Below, in pieces: positions 38,517 to 46,986 of a DNA stretch of 47,127 nucleotides; the first letter of the stretch is position 1; each line of letters begins with the position of its first letter. The DNA is taken from positions 1 to 47,127 of the forward strand of contig JAJUII010000002.1 in NCBI GenBank assembly GCA_029265505.1, given 5' to 3'. Below the pieces are notes generated by a model. The model was not told the origin of the DNA, searched no databases, and worked only from the letters and a program-made list of their open reading frames with translations. The stretch comes from Aeromicrobium choanae. GTDB lineage: Bacteria; Actinomycetota; Actinomycetes; Propionibacteriales; Nocardioidaceae. The position numbers and the translations under genes are program-made.

Positions 38517-39110
38517 ATGCTTCCCCGTCTGCCCTCACGCACGCCGTCGACCGCGCCCCGACCCCCGTGGCCGGTGGCCGCCTTCGCCCTCGTCACGCTG
38601 CTGAGCGCCGCGGCCGTGGGGCTGACCGCCTCGGACACCTTCACGCGGATGACCATGGCCGCAGCCGTGATCGCCTGCATCGGGCTGCGCCAGACTCTCC
38701 ACGACCCGGTCGTCACGACCGGCCTGACCACGATCGTCATGGGCGCCGTGCTGGGCTGGGGACTGGACTTCTACGACCGCATCTGGTGGTACGACGACCT
38801 CGCGCACTTCCTGTTCTCGCTCGTCGGCACGATGGCCGTGGCTCGCCTGGTCCTCCACCGCTTCGACGCCCGGCCCGCCGTCGCCCTGCCGATCGCACTG
38901 TGGCTCGCGTGGCAGGGCATCGGCGCGCTGTGGGAGATCGGCGAGTGGACCTCGGACCGGCTCCAGGCGACGGCGCACTCTCGCGGCTACGTCGACACGA
39001 TGACCGACATGATCCTCAACTCCACCGGCTCCGGCCTCGGCGCGGCCGCCTACTGGCGGTGGCTGCGTCAGCCGGCGGCGACGTCCACCACGACGCGTCC
39101 GCGCACCTGA
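38517..39110 (+). CDS. DUF2238/YjdF-like membrane protein
   Basis: WGLDFYDRIWWYDDLAHFLFSLVGTMAVARL and ALWEIGEWTSDR...DTMTDMILNSTGSGLGAAAYW. Confidence 0.78.
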   Translation: MLPRLPSRTPSTAPRPPWPVAAFALVTLLSAAAVGLTASDTFTRMTMAAAVIACIGLRQTLHDPVVTTGLTTIVMGAVLGWGLDFYDRIWWYDDLAHFLFSLVGTMAVARLVLHRFDARPAVALPIALWLAWQGIGALWEIGEWTSDRLQATAHSRGYVDTMTDMILNSTGSGLGAAAYWRWLRQPAATSTTTRPRT

Positions 39111-40057
39111 CCGGCAAGGATCCTCTCGCTCAGCTCCGGCAGCTCGGAGAACGTGGCGTCGACGGCGACGCGACGCAGGTCGTCGAGGGTGAACAGCTCG
39201 GCCAGCCGATCCCACGCGGTCGCCCGCAGCTCGGCGGGAGCATGCACGCTGTCGACGCCCAGCAGCGCCACGTTGCGCAGGATGAAGGGCATGACCGTCG
39301 CCGGCAGGTCGTGTCCGCCGGCCAGTCCGCAGGCCGCGACCGAACCGGAGTAACGGGTCTGCGAGAGCACGTTCGCCAGGGTCCGACCACCGACGCTGTC
39401 CACGGCCGCCGCCCAGCGCTCCTTCGCCAGCGGGCGGGGCTCGGAGGTCAGCTCGTCACGGGCGATGATCTGCGACGCGCCGAGCTCACGGAGGTACTCG
39501 TGCTCGGACTGCGATCCGGTCGAGGCGTGCACCTCGTACCCCGAGCGCGACAGGATCGACACCGCGAAGCTGCCGACGCCGCCGGTCGCCCCGGTCACCA
39601 GCACCGGCCCATCGACCGGGGTCACGCCCGCGGCCTCCAGGCGCAGCACGCACAGCATGGCCGTGAGGCCCCCGGTGCCGATCGCCATCGCGCCCCAGGC
39701 GCCGAGGCTCTCGGGGGTCCGCACCACCGAGTCGGCGTCGATCCGCTGGAACTGTGAGTACCCGCCCGGGCGGGTCTCGGACAGCTCCGCGCCGGTCAGC
39801 ACGACGCTCTCCCCGGCCTCGAATCCGGCACCGCCCTCGACGACCTCGCCGGCCAGATCGATGCCGCAGGTCATCGGGAAGGACCGCACCACGCCCGGGC
39901 GGCCCAGCATCGCCAGGCCGTCCTTGTAGTTGAGCGAGGAATGCGTCACGCGGACCAGCAGATCGCCGTCGGCCAGATCGTCGCGCGTCAGGGTGACCAG
40001 CTCGGCGGGCTGCTTGGGCCCGGCCACCTGCCAGGCGGTGAAGCTCGACTCGGACAT
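39068..40057 (-). CDS. acrylyl-CoA reductase / YhdH-family quinone oxidoreductase
   Basis: MSESSFTAWQVAGPKQ..., HSSLNYKDGLAMLGRPGVVRSFPMTCGIDLAGEVVEGG, VLVTGATGGVGSFAVSILSRSGYEVHASTG; GAAGGAG SD upstream. Confidence 0.92.
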   Translation of the reverse strand: MSESSFTAWQVAGPKQPAELVTLTRDDLADGDLLVRVTHSSLNYKDGLAMLGRPGVVRSFPMTCGIDLAGEVVEGGAGFEAGESVVLTGAELSETRPGGYSQFQRIDADSVVRTPESLGAWGAMAIGTGGLTAMLCVLRLEAAGVTPVDGPVLVTGATGGVGSFAVSILSRSGYEVHASTGSQSEHEYLRELGASQIIARDELTSEPRPLAKERWAAAVDSVGGRTLANVLSQTRYSGSVAACGLAGGHDLPATVMPFILRNVALLGVDSVHAPAELRATAWDRLAELFTLDDLRRVAVDATFSELPELSERILAGQVRGRVVVDVAAG

Positions 40058-40120
40058 GAACTCTCCTTCGGCTCGTGTGCGGTTCCACGGTCGCACACCG
40101 TCTCGCCGTAGGCTCACGGT

Positions 40121-40987
40121 GTGTCCGCCGGACGGTTCGCTCCCTCGCCCTCGGGCGATCTGCACCTGGGGAATCTGCGTACCGCGATCCTCGCCTGGCT
40201 GTTCGCCCGAGCCAGCGGTCGGGACTTCCTGGTCCGCGTCGAGGACCTCGACCGACAGCGATCGCGGCCACGGTTCGAGGCCCAGCAGTTGCGCGACCTC
40301 GCGACCATGGGACTGACCTGGGACGGCCCGGTCGTGCGCCAGTCCGAGCGCGACCACCTCTACGCCGCGGCACTCGAGCGACTCACGGCCGCTGGTCGGA
40401 CCTTCGAGTGCTTCTGCACCCGCCGGGAGATCGCCGAGGCGGTCCGGGCGCCGCACGCGCCGCCCGGCTCGTACCCGGGGACCTGCCGCGACCTGACCGA
40501 GGCCGAGCGCGCCGCCCGGCGCACCGAGCGCACCCCGGCGATCCGGCTGCGCGCCCCGGCGCGGGAATGGACGATCCGCGACCTCCTGCGCGGCGAGGTG
40601 ACCGGCCCGGTCGACGACGTCGTGCTCCGCCGCGGCGACGGCGCCCACGCCTACCACCTCGCCGTGGTGGTCGACGACGGCGACCAGGGCGTCGACCAGA
40701 TCGTCCGTGGGGACGACCTGCTCGACTCTGCGCCCGCACAGGCGCAGCTCGCCCATCTGCTGGGCCTGCCCGAGCCGACCTACGCCCACGTTCCCCTCGC
40801 ACTGAGCCCTGAAGGCCGCCGGCTGGCCAAGCGTGACGGCGCGGTGACCTTGCGGGACCTGAGCCCCGAGCGCGCCTGGGAGCTGATCGGCGCCTCGCTG
40901 GGGGTCCGGGCACGCTCGCCCGCGGCGCTGCTGGACGAGCTCGATCCGACCGGAATCAGCCTCGAACCGTGGGTCGTGCACGGATAG
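40121..40987 (+). CDS. gluQRS: glutamyl-Q tRNA(Asp) synthetase
   Basis: GRFAPSPSGDLHLGNLRTAILAWLFARASGRDFLVRVEDLDRQRS; short GluRS catalytic core with ECFCTRREI...GTCRDL zinc region and no anticodon-binding domain. Confidence 0.94.
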   Translation: MSAGRFAPSPSGDLHLGNLRTAILAWLFARASGRDFLVRVEDLDRQRSRPRFEAQQLRDLATMGLTWDGPVVRQSERDHLYAAALERLTAAGRTFECFCTRREIAEAVRAPHAPPGSYPGTCRDLTEAERAARRTERTPAIRLRAPAREWTIRDLLRGEVTGPVDDVVLRRGDGAHAYHLAVVVDDGDQGVDQIVRGDDLLDSAPAQAQLAHLLGLPEPTYAHVPLALSPEGRRLAKRDGAVTLRDLSPERAWELIGASLGVRARSPAALLDELDPTGISLEPWVVHG

Positions 40988-41060
40988 GGGACCCCGTTTT
41001 GGAGTGCACCGGGCCCTCGGGTAGAGTTGCGCACGCGGTTCTTCCGCAGAGCAGCACCAA

Positions 41061-41134
41061 GGCCCCGTGGCGCAGTTGGTTAGCGCGCCGCCCTGTCACG
41101 GCGGAGGTCGCGGGTTCGAGTCCCGTCGGGGTCG
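41061..41134 (+). tRNA. tRNA-Asp(GTC)
   Basis: GGCCCCGTGGCGCAGTTGGTTAGCGCGCCGCCCTGTCACGGCGGAGGTCGCGGGTTCGAGTCCCGTCGGGGTCG; anticodon GTC. Confidence 0.97.
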
Positions 41135-41139
41135 CAGTC

Positions 41140-41171
41140 CGAGAGGGTGAGTCACACGACTCGCCCTCTCG
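41140..41171 (+). terminator. Terminator hairpin downstream of tRNA-Asp
   Basis: CGAGAGGGTGAGTC-ACAC-GACTCGCCCTCTCG, 14-bp stem with one G.T pair. Confidence 0.75.
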
Positions 41172-41264
41172 CTCATTTCCCACGGGTCCCTGCGGGGCCC
41201 GAGACCCTCCGAGTGCGGGAGCCGACGACAGGTGCGGTAGGCTGATCGTCGCCCGTTCGGGCGC

Positions 41265-41338
41265 GGCCAGGTAGCTCAGTTGGTACGAGCGTCCGCCTGA
41301 AAAGCGGAAGGTCGCCGGTTCGACCCCGGCCCTGGCCA
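41265..41338 (+). tRNA. tRNA-Phe(GAA)
   Basis: GGCCAGGTAGCTCAGTTGGTACGAGCGTCCGCCTGAAAAGCGGAAGGTCGCCGGTTCGACCCCGGCCCTGGCCA; anticodon GAA. Confidence 0.97.
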
Positions 41339-41344
41339 CCGGAC

Positions 41345-41375
41345 ACCGAGAGGCCCGCGACGCGGGCCTCTCGGT
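41345..41375 (+). terminator. Terminator hairpin downstream of tRNA-Phe
   Basis: ACCGAGAGGCCCGC-GAC-GCGGGCCTCTCGGT followed by CATTT. Confidence 0.82.
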
Positions 41376-41433
41376 CATTTCACGGCCGAGCGCGCCGATC
41401 GCCTCGCCGGGAGCACTCGCCTAGGCTGGACGG

Positions 41434-42732
41434 ATGCGAACACGAACGGCGGTCGTGCGCGGCCTCGGCACCCTGCTCACCGCCCTGCTGGCGGCATCCC
41501 TGCTCTCCTCCCCCGCCCACGCGGCGAAGCCGAGCACGCCCCAGCGCTTCACCGGCTACGCCTTCGACACCTGCGTCGCCCCGTCGAACGCCGTCATGGA
41601 CAGGTGGAACCTCGCGTCGCCGTACGCGGTGGTGGGCATCTACACCTCGGGCAACTCGCGCTATTGCGACGACACCAAGCAGCCGCACCTCAGCCCGGCC
41701 TGGGTCCGGCGCCAAGCCGCCCAGGGGTGGCTGTTCATGCCGATCCACGTCGGCCGCCAGGCCCCGTGCTTCGCCGGCAGCAAGAAGAAGATGTCCGCCG
41801 ACCCGCCGACGGCCCGCAAGCAGGCACGCGCCGAGGCAGACGAGGCGACGAGCCGGGCCGCGCAGTTCGGCTTCGCCCGAGGCAACACCGTCTACCTCGA
41901 CATCGAGTGGTACGACCGTGGCGACGCCCGATGCAACGAGGCTGTCCTCGCGTTCACGAGCGCCTTCGTCAAGCGCGCACACGTCCGGGGGTACCGGGTC
42001 GGCCTCTACTCCAGTGCCTCGGCCGCGATCCAGGCGATCGACGTGGCCCGCCACCGGGGCCGCTCCCTGCACTACCCCGATCAGCTGTGGTTCGCCTGGA
42101 CCAACCGCAAGGCGAACACCCGGGGCCTGCCCTACCTGCAGGACACCTGGTGGAAGCGCGACCGCATCCACCAGTTCCACAACGACGTCACCGTCTCCCA
42201 CGGCGGCCAGAAGTACCTCATCGACAAGAACGTGATCGACGTCGGCGGAGGCTCGCGCGCGAAGGCCGAGAAGAAGATCTGCAAGGTCCAGCCGAGCCGC
42301 GCCCGCTACCGGAACCTCAAGCCCGGCAAGCGCGGCCAGGACCTGCGACTGCTGCAATGCCTGCTGCGCAAGGCCGGTCACCCGGTGAAGGTCACGCCCA
42401 GCGGCCGGTGGAACGCCTCCACCCGCAAGGCCCTGCGGTCGTACCGCAGGACCCTGGGGATGGCGCCCAAGCCGGTCGCGAACCGCCGCGTGTGGACGGC
42501 ACTGCTGTCGCGGGGCTCGACGCCGGTCGCCCTCAAGCGCGGCAAGTCCGGCCAGCGCGTCTACCGACTCCAGCGCGCTCTGCGCGCCGCGGGGCAGAAC
42601 GTGGACATCACCGGCGTGTTCGACGCGAAGACGACCGCGGCGGTCAGGTCGTACCGTCGCAGCGTGGGCCTGCCGGCCTGGCCGTCGGCCGATCGACGCG
42701 TGTGGGCGGCCCTGCAGCGCGGTCGCCGCTGA
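41434..42732 (+). CDS. secreted DUF1906 (glycoside-hydrolase-like, Rv2525c-type) protein with two C-terminal peptidoglycan-binding-1 repeats
   Basis: Signal peptide; FTGYAFDTCVAPSNAVMDRWNLASPYAVVGIYTSGNSRYCDD; GQDLRLLQCLLRKAGHPVKVTPSGRWNASTRKALRSYR and GQRVYRLQRALRAAGQNVDITGVFDAKTTAAVRSYR repeats. Confidence 0.88.
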   Translation: MRTRTAVVRGLGTLLTALLAASLLSSPAHAAKPSTPQRFTGYAFDTCVAPSNAVMDRWNLASPYAVVGIYTSGNSRYCDDTKQPHLSPAWVRRQAAQGWLFMPIHVGRQAPCFAGSKKKMSADPPTARKQARAEADEATSRAAQFGFARGNTVYLDIEWYDRGDARCNEAVLAFTSAFVKRAHVRGYRVGLYSSASAAIQAIDVARHRGRSLHYPDQLWFAWTNRKANTRGLPYLQDTWWKRDRIHQFHNDVTVSHGGQKYLIDKNVIDVGGGSRAKAEKKICKVQPSRARYRNLKPGKRGQDLRLLQCLLRKAGHPVKVTPSGRWNASTRKALRSYRRTLGMAPKPVANRRVWTALLSRGSTPVALKRGKSGQRVYRLQRALRAAGQNVDITGVFDAKTTAAVRSYRRSVGLPAWPSADRRVWAALQRGRR

Positions 42733-42742
42733 CCCGGCATGA

Positions 42743-42776
42743 CGAACGGCCCACCCGCATGCGGGTGGGCCGTTCG
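42743..42776. terminator. Bidirectional terminator, 34-bp perfect palindrome between convergent genes
   Basis: CGAACGGCCCACCCGCATGCGGGTGGGCCGTTCG. Confidence 0.85.
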
Positions 42777-42787
42777 CTCGGTGTCGC

Positions 42788-44359
42788 TCAGTGGATGACG
42801 ACGGGCGCCTGACCCTGGTCGTCGAGCAGGTGCGACTCCTCGTGCTTCTTCGGCAGGAAGAGGCTGACCGCGAGCGCCGCGACGCAGAGCCAGAACGCCA
42901 CCAGGAAGCTGCCGGCGAAGGCCGCCGCCAGGTCCGACAGGACGACCGACTCGAACCTCTCGCCGAGACTCTGGACGAACTCCAGCACGGCCGGATCCGG
43001 CTGGGCGCCGCTCTTCTCGGCCTCGCCGAGCGCCTGCGCCGCCTGGACGGCCCGGCTGTCCTTCATCTGGTTCGTCAGCACGACCGAGATGATCGCCACG
43101 CCGACCGAGCTCGCGACCTGCTGGGTGATGTTGAGCAGCGTCGAGCCGCGCGCGACCTCGTGCGAGCGCAGGGTCCGCAGCGCCGCCGTCATCGTCGGCA
43201 TCATCGTCAGGCCCATGCCCAGACCCATGACGAACAGCGTCGTGATCATGAACGTGTAGGAGGTGTCGGCGTCGATCGTCGACAGGGCGAACATGCCGCC
43301 GCAGATCAGCGTCACGCCGAACGGCACGATCCGACCCACCGGGTACCGATCGGCCAGGACACCGGCGAGCGGCATCGTCAGCATCGCGCCCAGACCCTGC
43401 GGGGCGACCAGGAGTCCGGCCTTGAGCGGGGTCTCGCCGCCGACCTGCTGGAAGTAGGTCGGCACCAGCAGCAGTCCGCCGAAGAACGCCGCCGCGAACA
43501 CGAACATCATGAGCGTCGAGATCGACAGGTTGTAGTTCGTGAACAGGCGGAAGTCCAGCAGCGGATGCTCGGGCTTGAAGCTGTAGATCACGAACGCCAC
43601 GACGAGCAGGCCGCCGACGAGCATCGTGGCCCAGACCTTCGGGTGATCCATGCCGCCCTCCTCGGGGATCGAGGAGATGCCGTACAGGAACAGCGCCAGA
43701 CCCGGGCTCATCATCGCCATGCCGAGGAAGTCGAACGACTCGCTCGGCTCGGGGGCGTCCGAGGGCAGCGCGCGCCAGGCGTACACCAGCGCGATCAGGC
43801 CCAGCGGCAGGTTGATCAGGAAGATCCAGTGCCACGAGGCGTTGTCGATCAGGAAGCCGCCCAGGATCGGACCGAGGATCGGCCCGAGGAGCATCGGGAC
43901 GCCCAGGATCGCCATCAGACGACCCATGCGCTCGGGGCCGGCCGCCTTGGTCATGATCGTCATGCCCAGCGGCATCAGCATGCCGCCACCGAAGCCCTGG
44001 ACGACCCGGAAGCCGATGAGGGTCTCGATGTTCCACGCCGCGGCGCACAGCACCGATCCGGCGGTGAACAGCACGAGCGCCAGCATGTAGAGGCGCTTGG
44101 TGCCGAATCGGTCGGCAGCCCATCCGGTCAGCGGGATGACGGCGGCCAGGGCGAGGGTGTAGGCCGTCACGGTCCACGCGACGGTCGAGTAGTTCTCGAC
44201 GCCGAGATCGGACTGGAACGTCGGCAGGGCGACGTTGACGACCGTGATGTCCAGGATCGACATGATCGATCCCAGGACGACGACACCGGCGATCTTGAGG
44301 ACCGCGGCGTCGATCTTGTCGGAGTACTCCGGCGGATGCGCCGGCACGGAATTGGTCAT
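42788..44359 (-). CDS. DHA2-family (14-TMS, EmrB/QacA-like) MFS drug exporter
   Basis: MSILDITVVNVALPTFQSDLGV...WTVTAYTLALAAVIPLTGWAADRFGTKRLYMLALVLFTAGSVLCAAAWNIETLIGFRVVQGFGGG. Confidence 0.94.
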   Translation of the reverse strand: MTNSVPAHPPEYSDKIDAAVLKIAGVVVLGSIMSILDITVVNVALPTFQSDLGVENYSTVAWTVTAYTLALAAVIPLTGWAADRFGTKRLYMLALVLFTAGSVLCAAAWNIETLIGFRVVQGFGGGMLMPLGMTIMTKAAGPERMGRLMAILGVPMLLGPILGPILGGFLIDNASWHWIFLINLPLGLIALVYAWRALPSDAPEPSESFDFLGMAMMSPGLALFLYGISSIPEEGGMDHPKVWATMLVGGLLVVAFVIYSFKPEHPLLDFRLFTNYNLSISTLMMFVFAAAFFGGLLLVPTYFQQVGGETPLKAGLLVAPQGLGAMLTMPLAGVLADRYPVGRIVPFGVTLICGGMFALSTIDADTSYTFMITTLFVMGLGMGLTMMPTMTAALRTLRSHEVARGSTLLNITQQVASSVGVAIISVVLTNQMKDSRAVQAAQALGEAEKSGAQPDPAVLEFVQSLGERFESVVLSDLAAAFAGSFLVAFWLCVAALAVSLFLPKKHEESHLLDDQGQAPVVIH

Positions 44360-44802
44360 GCGTGGGGTTCTTCCTTCGTCAGTGGTGCGAGCGCCTCGAC
44401 CAGGGCGAGGCATTGGGCGTCGTCGAGCTCGTCGACCAGGCGGCGGACGGCGTCCTCCTTCGAGCGCAGATGCCGTCCCGCCAAGGCGCGACCGGCCTCG
44501 GTGACCGAGACGAGCTTGACCCGCCGGTCCTCGGGGTTCTCGGTGCGCTCGACCCATCCCTCGCGCACGAGGTGGTCGACATTGCGCCCGGTGGCCGCGG
44601 CGGAGAGCCCCACCTCGGCTCCGAGGTCACCGATGGCGATCGGCTGCTCGTGGTGAGCCAGGGTGAACAGGATCCTGGCCTGGGTGAAGGACAGCTCGAG
44701 CTCGGCGACGCTCTCGAGCGATTCCGCCTCGGCCGTCGTGAAGATCCGCGTGAGGAAGTCACGGACCGAGGTGAACGCGGCGGCGCGGGGTGAATCGGAC
44801 AT
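44356..44802 (-). CDS. MarR-family transcriptional regulator
   Basis: LSFTQARILFTLAHHEQPIAIGDLGAEVGLSAAATGRNVDHLVREGWVERTENPEDRRVKLVSVTEAGRAL; 4-bp overlap with the exporter gene. Confidence 0.94.
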   Translation of the reverse strand: MSDSPRAAAFTSVRDFLTRIFTTAEAESLESVAELELSFTQARILFTLAHHEQPIAIGDLGAEVGLSAAATGRNVDHLVREGWVERTENPEDRRVKLVSVTEAGRALAGRHLRSKEDAVRRLVDELDDAQCLALVEALAPLTKEEPHA

Positions 44803-44824
44803 AGCCGGTCAATACTAACGGATG

Positions 44825-44837
44825 CGCAACTATTGCG
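44825..44837. promoter_or_regulatory. Candidate MarR operator CGCAA-CTA-TTGCG
   Basis: Short inverted repeat upstream of a TAGTAT -10-like box (minus strand) for the marR gene. Confidence 0.45.
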
Positions 44838-44918
44838 AGGGCATGACCTTCGCCACGATGCGCCGCAGATCGGCCCTCGCGTGTGGGAGAACGTGCTTTC
44901 TGCCGTAGAATCGGACGA

Positions 44919-46796
44919 GTGCCAACTCGCCCAGATCTGCGCAATGTCGCCATCGTCGCTCACGTCGACCACGGCAAGACCACCCTCGTCGACGCGATGC
45001 TCCAGCAGCAGGGCGCCTACGCCGAGCACCAGGAAGTGACCGAACGGGTCATGGACTCCGGTGATCTGGAGCGCGAGAAGGGCATCACGATCCTGGCGAA
45101 GAACACCGCGGTGAAGTACTCCGGGCCCGGCACCGAGGACATCGACGGCAAGACCGTCACGATCAACATCATCGACACGCCCGGTCACGCCGACTTCGGC
45201 GGCGAGGTCGAGCGGGGGCTGTCGATGGTCGACGCCGTCGTCCTGCTCGTGGACGCCTCCGAGGGCCCGCTGCCGCAGACCCGGTTCGTGCTGCGCAAGG
45301 CGCTGGCCGCCAAGATGCCGGTGATCCTCGTGGTCAACAAGGTGGATCGTCCCGACGCTCGCATCGCCGAGGTCGTCGACGAGACCTACGAGCTCTTCAT
45401 GGACCTGCTGCCCGAGGACGCCGCCGACGACGCCCTCGACTTCCCGGTCGTCTACGCCTCGGGCAAGGCCGGCCGCGCCTCGCTCGAACGTCCGGCCGAC
45501 GGCCGACTTCCCGACAACGACAACCTGATCCCGCTGTTCCAGACGATCATGGAGCACGTGCCCGCGCCCGAGTACACCGAGGGCGCGCCCCTGCAGGCTC
45601 ACGTCACGAACCTCGACTCGTCCCCGTTCCTCGGCCGGCTGGCCCTGGTGCGGATCAAGGAGGGGACGCTGCGCAAGGGAGCCCAGGTCGCCTGGATGAA
45701 GCGCGACGGCTCGGTCGAGAAGGTCAAGATCACCGAGCTGCTCGTCACCGAGGCGCTCGACCGCGTGCCCGGCGAGTCCGCCGGCCCGGGCGACATCGCC
45801 GCGATCGCCGGCATCGGCGACATCATGATCGGCGAGACGCTGGCCGATCCGGAGAACCCGCGGGCGTTGCCGCTCATCCACGTCGACGAGCCGGCCATCT
45901 CGATGACCATCGGGACGAACACCTCGCCGCTGGCCGGACGCGAGAAGGGCACCAAGGTCACCGCCCGACTGGTCAAGGACCGCCTCGACAGCGAGCTGGT
46001 AGGCAACGTCTCGATCCGGGTCCTGCCGACCGACCGGCCCGACGCCTGGGAGGTCCAGGGACGCGGCGAGCTCGCCCTGGCGATCCTCGTGGAGCAGATG
46101 CGCCGTGAGGGCTACGAGCTGACCGTGGGCAAGCCGCAGGTCGTGACGAAGCAGATCGACGGCAAGACCCACGAGCCGGTCGAGCGTCTGACGATCGACA
46201 CGCCCGAGGAGTACCTGGGCACCGTGACCCAACTGTTGGCCGTGCGCAAGGGCCGCATGGAGCAGATGATCAACCACGGCACCGGCTGGGTCAGGATGGA
46301 GTTCCTGGTGCCCTCGCGCGGCCTGATCGGGTTCCGGACCGAGTTCCTCACCGAGACGCGCGGCACCGGCATCGCGCACCACGTGTTCGAGGGCTACGAG
46401 CCGTGGTTCGGCGAGATCTCCACCCGGCCGACCGGCTCGCTGGTGGCCGACCGCGCCGGCGCCGCCTCCTCCTATGCGATGACGTCGCTGCAGGAACGCG
46501 GCACGCTGTTCGTCGAGCCCGGCACCGAGGTCTACGAGGGCATGATCGTCGGCGAGAACAGCCGCGACGACGACATGGACGTCAACATCACCAAGGAGAA
46601 GAAGCAGACCAACGTCCGCTCCTCCACCGCGGACAGCTTCGAGAAGCTCATCCCGCCGCGCAAGCTGTCCCTCGAGCAGTGCCTGGAGTTCTGCCGGGAG
46701 GACGAGTGCGTCGAGGTGACCCCCTCCAACGTCCGGATCCGCAAGGTGATCCTGGACGCCGGTGAGCGCGCCCGCACCGCGCGGCGACGCAAGTGA
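44919..46796 (+). CDS. typA: translational GTPase TypA/BipA
   Basis: DLRNVAIVAHVDHGKTTLVDAMLQQQGAY, MDSGDLEREKGITILAKNTAVKY, VNIIDTPGHADFGGEVERGLSMVD-type motifs; GTG start at 44919. Confidence 0.97.
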   Translation: MPTRPDLRNVAIVAHVDHGKTTLVDAMLQQQGAYAEHQEVTERVMDSGDLEREKGITILAKNTAVKYSGPGTEDIDGKTVTINIIDTPGHADFGGEVERGLSMVDAVVLLVDASEGPLPQTRFVLRKALAAKMPVILVVNKVDRPDARIAEVVDETYELFMDLLPEDAADDALDFPVVYASGKAGRASLERPADGRLPDNDNLIPLFQTIMEHVPAPEYTEGAPLQAHVTNLDSSPFLGRLALVRIKEGTLRKGAQVAWMKRDGSVEKVKITELLVTEALDRVPGESAGPGDIAAIAGIGDIMIGETLADPENPRALPLIHVDEPAISMTIGTNTSPLAGREKGTKVTARLVKDRLDSELVGNVSIRVLPTDRPDAWEVQGRGELALAILVEQMRREGYELTVGKPQVVTKQIDGKTHEPVERLTIDTPEEYLGTVTQLLAVRKGRMEQMINHGTGWVRMEFLVPSRGLIGFRTEFLTETRGTGIAHHVFEGYEPWFGEISTRPTGSLVADRAGAASSYAMTSLQERGTLFVEPGTEVYEGMIVGENSRDDDMDVNITKEKKQTNVRSSTADSFEKLIPPRKLSLEQCLEFCREDECVEVTPSNVRIRKVILDAGERARTARRRK

Positions 46797-46815
46797 TCCG
46801 TCACCCCGAGTGATC

Positions 46816-46845
46816 GAAGGCCCCCGGCGCACGCCGGGGGTCTTC
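46816..46845 (+). terminator. Intrinsic terminator after typA
   Basis: GAAGGCCCCCGGCG-CA-CGCCGGGGGTCTTC followed by TTC. Confidence 0.8.
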
Positions 46846-46986
46846 TTCATCGCACGACGATGTGCGACGCCGCCGTGGTCGGAGGCTCACCGGACCGCGA
46901 TCGTGCTTCTGGTGGCGGGCGCGTTCGCGGGGATTCTCGCGGCTCGATCGCCGGCGGCGGAGCGCGCCGCGTCCCGCCGAGCGACG

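Noticed and set aside
37526-39757. 743-aa + strand ORF
   Set aside because: Shadow ORF spanning two genes on other frames; low-complexity D/V/H/R/G-rich.
44379-46850. 823-aa - strand ORF antisense to typA
   Set aside because: Compositional artefact; typA motifs are unambiguous on the + strand.
46846-46986. Possible small coding region between typA and the truncated minus-strand membrane protein
   Set aside because: A frame with a hydrophobic stretch (TAIVLLVAGAFAGILAARS) exists but has no convincing start; left unannotated.
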